Below, in pieces: positions 44,435-55,213 of a stretch of 64,000 nucleotides of DNA. This DNA comes from Haliclona indistincta (Eukaryota > Porifera > Demospongiae > Haplosclerida > Chalinidae), in the NCBI GenBank assembly GCA_964017065.1, contig OZ024791.1:6252547-6316546 (forward strand), given 5' to 3'. The position numbers and the translations under genes are program-made. The notes beneath the pieces are model-generated. The model was not told where the DNA came from and made no database searches. It saw only the letters and a program-made list of their open reading frames with translations. The stretch's first letter is position 1, and every line of letters begins with the position of its first letter.

Positions 44435-45055
44435 TCAACGGCGTAGCTCTTCACTTAAATCACGATTAATGCTCTTAAGCTGGATGTTGCTTTTATCCAT
44501 TTTACTTTTGATTCTATCAATCTGAACAACAGATTCATCCACTTGATGCCCAATCACACGTGCCTGTCCCTCAAGCATCTGAAGGCATTTCCCTACTTCA
44601 ACCAAATTTCTGTCCACAACTTCATTTCCAGTGGTTCCTGCTTGAGCCCCAGCCTGAGCTTGAGTAGTAGGAGTTTTCTTATTGCCTCCCTGTTGATGCT
44701 TATCTGGTGGTGGTGGTGAAGGTCTAGGTGAAGATCTGCTTTTGAACATTTTTTGCTTAGCACTAGTGACGTTGTTGACCAAGCCTCCCCACACTGATTT
44801 GATTTCTTTCACGTTTCGTTTACTGTTGTCTAGATCTACGTCTATGCGGTCAAGATGAGTCTCAGTCTTATCCAATACCTCCGCCTGTTGATAAAGCTCC
44901 ATGCTCGTATTGTCTGCCATGTCCATCGTCTGGTAGAGTACTTGAACACATCTCGCAGAGGACTCTTCCATCTCTCGATTAGCAACCGCAATTCTTTGCT
45001 GTGTTGTCATGTCTTCTCTTCGCATCCCTCTGAGGCTGTCATCATTTTTAGACAT
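44435..45055 (-). CDS. SNAP29-like Qbc-SNARE, copy 2
   Basis: An intronless 206-residue frame, collinear with copy 1 (DSLRGMRREDMTTQQRIAVA versus DSLRGMRKEDMTVHQRMAVA). Both SNARE motifs are intact (VLYQTMDMADNTSMELYQQ; EVVDRNLVEVGKCLQMLEGQ). VKEIKSVWGGLVNNVTSAKQ again matches the SNAP29 linker start. No palmitoylation Cys cluster. Divergence between the copies exceeds a recent event, so both have been kept as working genes. The stop is 153 bp from the stop of neither neighbour; GOSR1 ends 152 bp upstream of this start. Confidence 0.84.
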   Translation of the reverse strand: MSKNDDSLRGMRREDMTTQQRIAVANREMEESSARCVQVLYQTMDMADNTSMELYQQAEVLDKTETHLDRIDVDLDNSKRNVKEIKSVWGGLVNNVTSAKQKMFKSRSSPRPSPPPPDKHQQGGNKKTPTTQAQAGAQAGTTGNEVVDRNLVEVGKCLQMLEGQARVIGHQVDESVVQIDRIKSKMDKSNIQLKSINRDLSEELRR

Positions 45056-45207
45056 TGCGTATAGTATACCGTAGAAGCAAAAAGGAACTGCGAACCGTAA
45101 ACAAGCGAATCATTCTTGAACTCGTTGTTGTACTCGCTCCTAGCCTCGTGGTATAATAGGCGTGGCTGTTACAGCACCAATGTTGTTACTAATAATAGGT
45201 TGTCATG

Positions 45208-46680
45208 TTATTTGAAAGCAATAAGGATAAGAATGATAATGCACACAGCAATGACTCCTCCTAAGATTAGAGAGTCTCTTCTCTTTCTTAAGTTTATTTT
45301 CTGCACTAAACTATTGATCAACGGGAAACGATCTGCAATTATACGGTCAAGGACAATAACAATGTCGTACTATTAACTGCTAATAATAAATGGGATTGGT
45401 TAGGATACGAGTGATAGCTTGCATGCGGCTGGTTGCTCCTGTAAATACAGTACGCTGTTGAACTAGGTTCTCTCTAGTATTCATAGCGATGCTACAAGAA
45501 GGAGAAGAAATACCACAGTGAAAATATAGATATTAAGGGACTTTTAGGTGAATCACCTGATTGCCTCATCTGTTAGTCTGTCAGAACTGATGAGAGAATG
45601 AGTCATCACTATTTGAGTTACTTGTACTAATGCTGACATACCTTCTCAGATGATCATGCTCTTTTAGATATAGTTCAGTCCTACGATTGAGAGCTGACCC
45701 TTGCTTTGATCTATAGCAGAAAAAACATACCAGACAGCTACAATCAACAGAATACAGTGTGCATATAATACTGCCTTCATGCAATAGTCAAATAAATCTT
45801 TGATCAATAACAGGAGCATGTATAAAGGTGACAATACTGTGCTTTGTCTATTCATTTACCTGTCTTTGTTAGACGATGTCAGTAGTTCCTCTCGCTGTCT
45901 CTGAGCCGCAATGTTGTTCTGAAAAAATGAAGTGATCTTTCTAAAATGTACTACAGTATAATTACCCAGTAAAATACATGCAGATCAAAACAGTACACAC
46001 CACAACTCGAGTATCCACAAGCTTTTTTTACCAGTAGATAAACACAGGCATATAAATTACTATGTTCACTTTATATGCAGTTGTACTATAACAAAATTTA
46101 ATTATCAGTTACCTTTGTTCTGTTGTATTCTTGGGCATAGTCCTGTAGTATTTCATTGTGGCGCTGTAGTGTGTGGTGTAATGCTGCTGTGGGAGTAGGC
46201 ACTCCTGATCGAGACACATACTCATTCATTGACTCATTCACACTACGAAGCTATGAAAAAATGCTTTTAAGAGTGATGATAGCATCAAACATTGGTAAAA
46301 GCATTGATATTCTACCAATATCCTGGTGACAGCTATTGTAACACATAGTGATGAAAACCTTTTTCAATAGTTGTTCAATCTCTAGGCACATTGTTTCAAA
46401 CACGTGACCTGGGTTCCCAACTACTGGATGACTTCCTGAACTGAAAGAGCAAGAAACACAATAGATTATGTCATTCCTTTCGATTCAGCATTTATACCTT
46501 GATTCTCTGCGTAGAAAACTTGAACTAAGTTTGCCAAACGACACTAGCTTCGTGTCAATCTCGTTCTCTAACCGTCTGGACTCTCTTCTGAGTTCTAAAG
46601 ACACAAGGAAGGCGAAAATACCAATTGTAGTAGTCAATAAAGTTACCTTCCCAGCTACTACCATGGTTGACAAACGCCAT
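45208..46680 (-). CDS. GOSR1: Golgi SNARE GOSR1 (GS28)
   Basis: A multi-exon Qb-SNARE. Exon 1 is MAFVNHGSSWE (start 46678-46680) joining ELRRESRRLENEIDTKLVSF, which matches WEDLRKQARQLENELDLKLVSF of human GOSR1. Then MNEYVSRSGVPTPTAALHHT, LQRHNEILQDYAQEYNRTK, SALNRRTELYLKEHDHLR and NTRENLVQQRTVFTGATSRM follow. A last exon gives RFPLINSLVQKINLRKRRDS and the C-terminal membrane anchor LILGGVIAVCIIILILIAFK. GOSR1 drives ER-to-Golgi and intra-Golgi fusion. Head-to-head with POLD4, 154 bp between ATGs. Its 3' end was duplicated with the SNAP29-like tail. Confidence 0.92.
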
Positions 46681-46834
46681 ATTTGCTGAAGGAAGTACTG
46701 TACTGCTGCTAGCTCTTTGCTCTGACATACACAATCAATTCTTTCTTTCTGATAGCTATCTCTCAACTAGAATTTTCAATTTTACTCACAATCGTATAAT
46801 AAGCTTAATATCGGTAAGATAACTAAACCCGGTC

Positions 46835-47334
46835 ATGTCTCAAAAAACGATCCCTGAAAAATACGCAGTTACTCGCCGGGCAAGGGTAGAGAAAGGAAAC
46901 GAGGACGTTGTACCTGAATCACCTCCACCTCCAACGAGAGAACCAGGTTTGATTGTGTTAGTCACGTGACACTTTGTATACATCTTCTCTTGTTACATGT
47001 TTTACATTATATAGTTTTACAACTTTCTAAGGATAAACAGCTTCAATTATTGAGAAACTTCGATCTTAATTCAGACTATGGACCGTGTCTCGGTAAATGC
47101 ATGAGCTGGCTGATGTCAAGTATTTGAATGTGCATGCAGGGATAAGTAGATTGGAAAGGTGGGAGAGAGCAAAGGAGCTGAACCTAGCTCCACCCCCAGC
47201 TGTCAGAGACCTGCTACTGGACCACCAAGACGAGATAGAGTACATGGAATGGTAAGCAACTCCGGTTCCTTAAAATGATCTTTGTTTATCTAATTTATAG
47301 TCTCTGGCAAGAAGAGCATGGATTGGTTCCATGA
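46835..47334 (+). CDS. POLD4: DNA polymerase delta subunit 4 (p12)
   Basis: Four short exons encode about 112 residues. The C-terminal half is diagnostic: LQLLRNFDLNSDYGPCLGI, RLERWERAKELNLAPPP and a final CLWQEEHGLVP, against LELLRQFDLAWQYGPCTGITRLQRWCRAKQ in human p12. The N-terminus (SQKTIPEKYAVTRRAR) is basic and keeps the position of the degenerate PCNA-binding motif of p12 (KRLITDSYPVVKRR). POLD4 stabilises the replicative polymerase delta and is degraded after DNA damage. Tail-to-tail with TUFM, 131 bp apart. Confidence 0.9.
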
Positions 47335-47465
47335 CAATACCTTCCCTCTCCAATTTTTTCTCCATTTCACATCAATTGTAATCACATCAATATTAATTTT
47401 AGATGTTTTTTTTGTATCAGCAAACATATGAATCACAAATTTATACAGTTAAGATATTCTGTCGG

Positions 47466-49428
47466 TCACTCCAGAATCTCTGTTACAACGCCAGTACCAA
47501 CAGTCTTGCTTCCTTCTCTAATAGTAAACCTCTGACTGACCTCAATGGGAATGCTAGAATGCAGTGACAAGGTGAGTTCTGTATCATCGCCAGGCATGAC
47601 CATCTCTTTGCCCTATGATGAGCAACAAAGATAGAGTCAAGAAGCTAACAAGTGGTACATACCTCGGGCAATGTCATCAAGGAGGTCACATTGCAAGTTC
47701 TAGTGAATATCTGTGGTTGATAGTTATTGACAAACATGGTGTGTCGACCACCTTCATCCTTTCTAAGAATGTAAACCTGTGAACAGTGGTTTATCAATAT
47801 TCTTGCAGTACTCCATGCCTCTCTCCTACCTGTGCTTTAATTTTATTATGCGATGACAGAGAGCCGGGTTTACACAGCACCATTCCACGACGAATTTCAT
47901 CTTTCTTTACTCCCCTCAACAGTGCTCCTAGCTGGTCACCTGCTTGCCCCTCATCTAAGCTTTTGCGAAATGCCTCTATATCTGTATTGACATAATAAAC
48001 CAATGTATGCAAAACAGTTTTTCGCCACAGTTTTTCGGCAAAACAGTTTTTCGCCACATACCAGTGATTGTGGTCTTTACTTTAGAATTGAGACCTACAA
48101 TTTCTGCTTCGTCTCCTTTCTTCATCACTCCTCGCTCCACTCTACCAGTTGTCACAGTGCCTCTACCAACAATGGAGAACACATCTTCTATGGGCAAAAG
48201 GAACGGCTTGTCCAAGTCACGAACAGGGGTTGGTATCCATGAATCAACCTCTTCCAATAGCTTCAGGATAGCATTTTTACCCAACTCTGGTTGCTTGTCC
48301 TGGAAAGAAATGGAGGATGAGGTAGAGATGCGATATAGAGAAGTGCTTACCTCAAGAGCACAGAGAGCTGATCCAGTGACGATGGGTGTATTGTCTCCAT
48401 CGTACTTGAAATGACTCAGGATTTCTCTCATCTCCAGCTCAACCTGTGTGTAGTATTATCAGTCGACTTGTGCATGACAAGTCCCTTCTCTTACAAGCTC
48501 TAGTTGTTCCTTGTCATCGATCACATCAGCTTTGTTGATGAAGACCACAATGGACTTGACACCAATCTAAAACAAAGAGAATAGCAGTTTCAAGTATTTT
48601 CCATTTGAATATAGTACCTGGCTTGCAAGTAACAGGTGTTCCTTGGTCTGTGGCATAGCACCATCAGTACCTGCCACTACTAAGATAGCTCCATCCATTT
48701 GTGCAGCTCCTAAAATTAATGTGATAACTGACCTAAACTGTTTCAGTTGCTGACCTGTGATCATGTTCTTGATGTAGTCAGCGTGTCCTGGACAGTCTAC
48801 ATGTGCATAGTGTCTGGCGTCGGTCTCATATTCCACATGGGCGGTTGATATAGTGATGCCTCGTGCCTTCTCCTCTGGTGCATTATCAATATCAGTATAT
48901 GACTTGAACTCAGCTCTGCCTTCATCAGCCAATACTATACGAAAATAACACACAATGTCATTATTTTAACTCAAGTATTGCATGCCTTTAGTAATGGCAG
49001 CAGTGAGAGATGTCTTGCCGTGATCTACATGACCAATAGTACCAATATTGACATGAGGTTTTCCACGCTTGAATGTTGCCTTGTCGGCATATCCTCTCTG
49101 AGGAACAGCTGAAGAGAGATATATGAAAGCTGTATTACAGCATTCCTACCTGTAATGATCCGCACAGTGAATGGAGAAGAGAAATTTTGCTGTAGATGTA
49201 ACAATAATAACAGAATCATGCAGTGTAGAATGTCTCGCTCGCGTGGCCACATGGCACCACGAGGTCTAATACTAATTACCTGTCTCCAGCAAGCTTGTAG
49301 TCCTCCCCTCAGTATTTCAGAGCGGCCTATGTGTAGGTAAGTACGTCACGTACTATGCTATACGCTATACGCGTACTGGAATGCAACATACCTGTTTTCC
49401 ACAGAAACCTGTGAGCTAAAGACGCCAT
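47466..49428 (-). CDS. TUFM: Mitochondrial elongation factor Tu
   Basis: A multi-exon gene with start at 49426-49428 ([12 protein letters not shown], Arg/Lys-bearing and acid-free, as in a transit peptide). The GTPase motifs are [16 protein letters not shown] (G1, about 48990-49035), RGITI (G2), [12 protein letters not shown] (G3) and [11 protein letters not shown] (G4). SALCAL (G5) is followed by domains 2 and 3 ([69 protein letters not shown] end). This is the mitochondrial translation factor delivering aminoacyl-tRNA. One intron near 48010-48060 carries a short tandem repeat around GTTTTTCGCCACA. Confidence 0.96.
48004..48060. repeat. Short tandem repeat in TUFM intron
   Basis: Three imperfect units around AAAACAGTTTTTCG fill the small intron just 5' (minus strand) of the exon encoding [13 protein letters not shown]. 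No function evident. Confidence 0.7.
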
Positions 49429-50430
49429 TTTGCTCTCCACGTGCTGTGAAAATACGGAAATTTACTATTGCACTGAAGTATTGCGAACAGAAATTATCAT
49501 TCTCAAGATCACGTGATAGGTTCATTAATAAATTTGCTGCTCAAGTTATGCAAACAGTTTGAAAATAATATGACCGTTTCATGTAGCCTTGAAGGAAAAC
49601 AGTTTTATTGCCTAATTTGTAGCAATCTGAAGGTTGTCCTTCATACAATGTAAATTCCTATACATGCATTTTATTTTTATAGACAATCACACGAATTACA
49701 TGTTAAAGACACATGAGCTTGTGTAATCATGCCATGCAGGCATGGCAGCTTTCTCAAGCCAAAATCTGCATGTTCGTAATATCTAGAGCCAGCTAGCTAG
49801 TGGTCATAAGCACAATGCTGGTTATATTGCTTCTGTTAATAATGCCTGCAGGTACTGTAAGCAGTTGCTCTTGGGCCTAACTCAGAGCATACAGCATTAG
49901 AGGAGGAGACAGTGATCGAATAAATGTAAATGCATACACGTTGTACACAATAAAAATCCTGTTTAATGACAATGCATGCAACTACGTTGATTATTGTAAC
50001 TCTAGTTGAGCTGAACTGTTCTCAATTATATTTGTCATGCTTTGGATTTAGGGTAACACTGACTGGAATGCAAGTTGGACGTTATAGTATAATTATAATT
50101 TTACAGGTACGTGAGCTGCGCAAAACCAGACAATTTCTACTATTACCGATACAAACCGATGCATGCATGCATGTCTATAATCTTATTGCAACTGAGTTGA
50201 TGATTGGAATACATGTATCTGATCCATCTCATTTCCAATGGATGCAGCTATACACTACACAATTCATAAACCCCGTGCCAGACCAGTTTTGGGTTGGACT
50301 ACTACCACCATACAAATTGGCATGTAGACGCAGTGTAAGCAAATGTTCATTGACTGCAGAATATGAAAATTATTGTTTTCTAGCACAATATTATTTCTAA
50401 TGCACTACAACAGTAATAACTTGTGAAATC
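49429..50430. other. Gene-free interval between TUFM and secreted array copy 1
   Basis: One kilobase of AT-rich sequence. A 144-codon open frame (49966-50400) has no recognisable domain and unremarkable composition; I do not regard it as a gene. A GCATGCATGCATG run is at about 50159-50172. No RNA gene or mobile element recognised. Confidence 0.5.
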
Positions 50431-51504
50431 TCACTTAACATAAATTTCAGCTTGTTCTAGTCCGATATTTTCATCTATAGCTGCTTGGTCTAAGCAAACT
50501 CTTATCATGATACCATCATCAGTAGGGTTCAGCATGTTTCTATCAAACCATGCAAACCTAGTACTGGTACAACATGGTCCTTCAGTCCCTCGACACAGCA
50601 TACCATCCCACAGAGGATCATCAGTATACCATCCTAGTGGATTTAGAGTAGGATCACCAGAAACACCAGCCTCACAGTAGTAGTCACTACCCACGTATAA
50701 AGGGACATTGCCTGGGACACCATTAGTGTTGCAAGGACAAGCAAAGTTTACATTGTGTCCACCATCTTCTGACAAACCACTGGCATATGTCCATAGATGA
50801 TTTAATGGAGTACCATAGGTTATGGAGACACCATCAACATAGTTACCGCTCAGTGGTTCAGAGGATGATCGACCAGTTGATCCAAAAGCATCTGGTGTAT
50901 TGTATGCATATCCACGTACAAATCCACACACTTGTGTGTAGTTGTGTCCAAAGTTTTCTGTGTTTATTCCAGTACATCCAGCAGCTGTATTACTACGAAT
51001 GCAGAACCTGATACCATTTTGTGTTGCTAGACTAAAGCCTGTAGGACACTGACTGGATGGATCAGTCATGTTTAATCGTAACACGCTTGTCCAGCCTCCC
51101 TCTCCTCCACAGTTGGCTCCCTCCATGTCACAGTAGACCTGCACTAGTCCACCATTAGCAGTCTGGATCTGATAGTAGCCTGAAGAGGCTGATGGGTTAC
51201 AGCGAAGAATATCCATGCATGTATTCAAAGAAGTGCACTGTAGAAGCAATACCATGACACAACTCATATGGTCAATATAGGCTCACATTGTTCATCAAGA
51301 GATCACAGTGCTGTGGTAGTAGTGACCCTGGATTAGTCAAACTGTGTGCTCTACAAGCAGCTATACTGAGAGTTCTGTCACAGTCCGGACTTTCACACAT
51401 TCCTTGACCTAGAAGTTGCAAAGTTGATTTAACTAGTACACATGATGCATACCGTTGACAATCCACAGTAGAAGCAGAGTGCAAGATAATACTCCATACT
51501 CCAT
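50431..51504 (-). CDS. Secreted fibrinogen/intelectin-like protein, array copy 1
   Basis: Three exons: 51504-51453 (signal peptide MEYGVLSCTLLLLWIVN), 51408-51287 (Cys-bearing segment with CDRTLSIAACRAHSLTNPGS) and 51237-50431. The large exon begins CTSLNTCMDILRCNPSASSG. It has the start of a fibrinogen-type domain (GYYQIQTANGGLVQVYCDME, then GGEGGWTSVLRLNM) and then a Cys-rich region (QVCGFVRGYAYNT, NYVDGVSITYG, HLWTYASGL, DDPLWDGMLCRG, GPCCTS, RVCLDQ, AEIYVK). N-glycosylation sequons (NMTD, NYTQ) are present. Similar secreted proteins are known from sponges and cnidarians; the architecture suggests carbohydrate or pattern binding, not proven. Head-to-head with EXOSC9. Confidence 0.82.
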
Positions 51505-51839
51505 CCTTCAAGTTGTTATTTTACTGTCACTATGTAGACACTGAACTGCTTAAGTAAGAAGATTCCAGTTTTGTTTTACCACCTGCACCTGTGCGTGCAT
51601 ATTTAAAATATTTTTGTAATGCTGTGCATTCAAGCCTACAAAATTAATTGTCCACTCTTCACTACTACATGACAAGTGAAATTCTAAACTTATCCCGAAA
51701 GCAATAATGCTGTACGTGCGCAGTTGAGCACTTTTCACCTATAAGCTATAATATTGTGTCAAATTGTTGCACGTACACATACATTAGATAGTCGACTTGC
51801 ACGTAGCCGGAGTTATACGGTCGAGAGATCCACGTGGTC
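51505..51839. promoter_or_regulatory. Interval between secreted copy 1 and EXOSC9 (divergent)
   Basis: 335 bp between facing-away start codons. Contains CACGTGG near 51831, close to the EXOSC9 ATG. Different expression patterns are expected of the two genes, so two separate promoters are as likely as a shared one. Confidence 0.35.
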
Positions 51840-53910
51840 ATGAATCGCGGGAAGGAGCCTGTCACCAGTGTTTGCGAGAGAGAGTTCATTCTAGAAGCCG
51901 TGAAAGAACGAAAGGTTAGCATTATCGTTGAACTTTCTCTTGTTATTATCTTTATTAGCGTTTAGATGGACGAGAAGTGTACGATTTCAGGAACGTCAGC
52001 ATTGAACTTGGTGGGACTCCGGGTACTGTAACAGTGCAACTGGGAGGGACTCGGTAGGAGTTTAATGAGCTGGTAGCGAGTTTTCATTCTTGAATTCTAT
52101 TCAGCGTACTGGCTTGTGTATCGTGTGAGGTTGTGACTCCACGCCCACAGAGACCCTCTGAGGGACTGCTGCACTTCAATGTACACCTTTCGCCAATGGG
52201 TTCACCTTCTTTCGAAATTGGAGGAAGGTGAACACTACATGTATCTGTTTCACAGTTTCAATCTTTTTCTCCAGACCCAGTCCTTTAGCAACAGAACTTG
52301 GTCAGATTTTAGAACGCTGTTTAAAAGATTCGCGTGCTGTGGACACTGAATCGCTCTGCATCATTGCTAGTGAGAAGGTGCGTGTGCGATAGAGAGAGAG
52401 AATTCACTAGTAGACTCTGTGTAGGTGTGGTCTATAAGAGTAGAGGTGCACGTACTTGATCACAATGGTAACCTAGTTGATGCTGCCAGTCTGGCTGCTA
52501 TAACAGCTCTCAAGCATTTCAGGTAAGTTTATAAGAAATTGATAACCTTTGATCACTGTGTTTTCAGACGTCCTGATGTTACTGTTGTGGGAGAAGAAGC
52601 CACTATAGTATGTGCTATTTGTGTATGCATGAGTGCTGAAGGGTGTTGTTGTTGCAGCATCCGGTATCAGAGCGTGTACCAGTTCCCTTGAATGTTCATC
52701 ACATACCACTCTGCGTCACTTTTGCTTTCTTCTGTGACGGGTGAGTAGTCAATTGCAGTACAAAGCATAATTATCTGCATCAATTTTCTGGTTATCGTGC
52801 ATGTGGTATTTCTCTCCAGACAGTATCTAGCTGTTGATCCTAACTTAGAGGAAGAAGGAGTGATGGAGGGAAGAATGACAATAGCCATGAACGCGCATCA
52901 GGAAGTTTGTGTGTTGCAGCTTACTGGAGGTGTTGCAATACTGCCTGACCAGGTTAGTTAGGCAAGAGATAGTGAGAATTTAATATCTGTATTCTTTAGG
53001 TAATGCGCTGCAGCCAGATAGCTGCTGTAAAGGTTGGCGAGTTGACAAAGTTGGTGAAAAACACGTTTTCTGAGAAATCACAAGTGAATGGGTATATATG
53101 TGCAGTTCTAAATATGAGGACATAATTGCAGTTTTGTTTCTATTTGCTTGTCTTTTTGACTCTAGTGGTAATGATGTATCACTGTTGATCACTGAGAAAG
53201 TAAAGCAGACTGTCCAAGTACCAGATGTTACTATGGACACCACTACTCAGGATGATGACCTCAATGAAAACACTGAACTGGCTGTTTTGGTAAGTGTGAT
53301 AGTTTACAAGTGCTGTACAGGATCCCACATCAACTGTTATAGCAGGGCACTATACAGCATGTAATCGATTTATCCAGTGAGCGATGACGCTCAGTTCTGT
53401 ACGAACGAACACTTCTTAAGTTGTTCGTGCTGTATACTAAACTGGTTGGGACTTTACCCCATGCATGTAGACGGAAATGCTTGTTATTTGCATAAGTGTC
53501 TCGGCATGTCATAAATCTGTCACTGGATTTTAGCTTTAGATAAATTTCCTTTGTAGGGTACTCGTACTGCTATGGTCGGTGAAGGAGGAGCATCGTCATG
53601 GCTAGTAGAGGATGATGCAGCTATGGAAGAAGGAGAGGGTGCAAGCAATGATAAAGTAAGAGAAGTTGACAATGAAGAGGAGGAAGAGGAAACTGTAACA
53701 GTGACTGGAATGGAGGTTGGAGGATTTCAAAGGTTGGTTTAATGTATGTTGTCATATCTAAACTAATAGTTGAACTACAGTTCTGAACTTGACACAAAGA
53801 CAACTTCTAGCTCTGCTGACGTCTTGAAATCATCAAAACGACAAAAATCAAAAGGAAAGAAAGAACCAAAATTGAAGAAACGAAATGGTAGTAGTAGGAG
53901 TAAAATTTAA
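51840..53910 (+). CDS. EXOSC9: Exosome complex component RRP45
   Basis: A multi-exon gene starting MNRGKEPVTSVCEREFILEA. RNase PH-type domain segments match EXOSC9: RLDGREVYDFRNVSIELGG, TVQLGGTRVLACVSCEVVTP, LERCLKDSRAVDTESLCI, VHVLDHNGNLVDAASLAAI, ALKHFRRPDVTV, PLNVHHIPLCVTFAFF and DPNLEEEGVMEGRMTIAMN. After residue ~300 the protein becomes acidic (NEEEEEE) and then Lys-rich (KRQKSKGKKEPKLKKR), as in animal RRP45 tails. It is a structural, catalytically inactive ring subunit of the RNA exosome. Its position splits the secreted array: copy 1 is to its left, copies 2-5 to its right. Confidence 0.94.
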
Positions 53911-54154
53911 TAAAAAAGCATTATTATTGACCATTGTCATAATCAAATTTTTCATAATGATTAGTGTGTGACTGATACTTCCAATAGCAAACACCTCCAT
54001 ATAAACGGATGATTTGCTAATGTACAGATCATACCATGTAAGAGACGCCTTCATGCAAAAGACAAAAACCACTTGCTCAACTTGTCCATTATAGAGAGGG
54101 TGAATGGTTGTGCTTACTGAATTCACTTTATCTTTCAATTGAGTTGTCATTGTT

Positions 54155-54590
54155 TCTCATCTATCAAATATAGTCTCCTTCCTCTTCTATGCTCTTCTTC
54201 TAAACTTGATTCTGTCCAGTCTATTGCTATAAAACTCGCTTCAAAATTTCATTCTGCCTCCACCCCTTCGATTATTTCTTCTCATCACATTTCAAGTCTC
54301 TCCTCTCGTCGCAAAATCTATAGAGTAAAAACTCTCTTCAAAAATATCTCATAACCCTTCTCTCTTTCCTTGCTCCTCCATTCTTACCAAATACCTTTGT
54401 CCTCCCTACCACATTCGTTCTTATGACCCCAACAACTTCCTATTAATTTTTTCCCATTCTAGTTCCTTCTCTATATCTTTTTCCCATTCTTCTGTGGTCC
54501 AGTTTTTCTTCGTATTCTAGTTTTGCTCATGCGCACTATTAGGCCCTTGCTATTGAGCGTTATTCTCAATGATAAAAAAAAAACAAAAAA
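54155..54590 (+). mobile_element. 5'-truncated non-LTR retrotransposon (LINE) tail
   Basis: The + strand reads LLPLLCSSSKLDSVQSIAIK, then ASTPSIISSHHISSLSSRRK and a KTLFKNI segment. This has the character of the extreme C-terminus of reverse-transcriptase ORFs of CR1/L2-like LINEs (LxSLxxRRxxxKLxLLFK). A stop follows and about 230 bp later an A-rich end (GATAAAAAAAAAAC). Only the last ~70 codons and the 3' UTR are left, typical of a dead 5'-truncated insertion. Clade assignment is tentative. Confidence 0.55.
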
Positions 54591-54593
54591 GAG

Positions 54594-54636
54594 GTTGATG
54601 GGTTGCAGCGAAGAATATCCATGCATGTGTCGGAAC
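54594..54636 (-). pseudogene. Exon remnant of secreted array family
   Basis: About 40 bp (from GTTGATGGGTTGCAGCG to ATATCCATGCATGTGT) matches the part of the large exon coding for TCMDILRCNP in the intact copies. It is abutted on the left by the LINE A-run and on the right by unrelated hairpin sequence. Nothing else of the gene remains. Confidence 0.75.
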
Positions 54637-54686
54637 AATTATAGCAGGCTATAATTAATTATTTTCACTGACTAATAAGTATTAGT

Positions 54687-54985
54687 TATTGCCCTCACAC
54701 GAGGGCAATAACCGACATTAATGACCGCGGGAAAGTCGGTTGCCCGAGTTACGGTCGAGGGCGCAGCCCGAGACTGTACGAGGGCAACTGACTTTCCCGA
54801 GGTCATTAATGTCGGTTATTGCCCGAGTTGTGTAGGGCAATAAATGATTTATTACATAGTTCATCACTGTGAGCGCAATAACATCGCGAATTTTTCAAAC
54901 TCGCAAAGACGCAACGGTCTGTTGCTATAGAAGACGCTACGCGCGGTCAATAACCTACATTATTGCCCTCGAATAGAGCAATCTG
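54687..54985. mobile_element. Hairpin (MITE-like) element with GGGCAATAA termini
   Basis: A long stem pairs 54701-54747 (GAGGGCAATAACCGACATTA...) with 54781-54826 (...TAATGTCGGTTATTGCCC), broken by few mismatches. TTATTGCCCTC recurs at both outer ends (about 54687 and 54973). A GCCCTCACGTGAGGGCAATA fragment of the same kind is at 62442-62461. It is more GC-rich than its surroundings and has no coding frame. Confidence 0.65.
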
Positions 54986-55213
54986 ATTGGTGAAAGATGA
55001 CGTACTATGTAATAATTATTGTTTTTTATAAATATTGAATATTGTTAATCACGTTGTTAATAGTGTATTATGACTTAATTATACTGAGCTGAGATTACAG
55101 GGAGCAAAAATAATTTTTATCGAAGAAAAACTAGACAGAGAGACAGCTGCAGAGAGAGAAGACTTAATACTAAAGAGTTTGATTAACTAAGCATTATAGA
55201 ATATGAATTTTGA

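Noticed and set aside
49966..50400. 144-codon open frame between TUFM and the array
   Set aside because: No domain, no conserved composition, and no sign of splice-linked exons; likely chance.
53848..54150. 100-codon minus-strand frame after EXOSC9
   Set aside because: Overlaps the EXOSC9 3' end; no recognisable content beyond chance.
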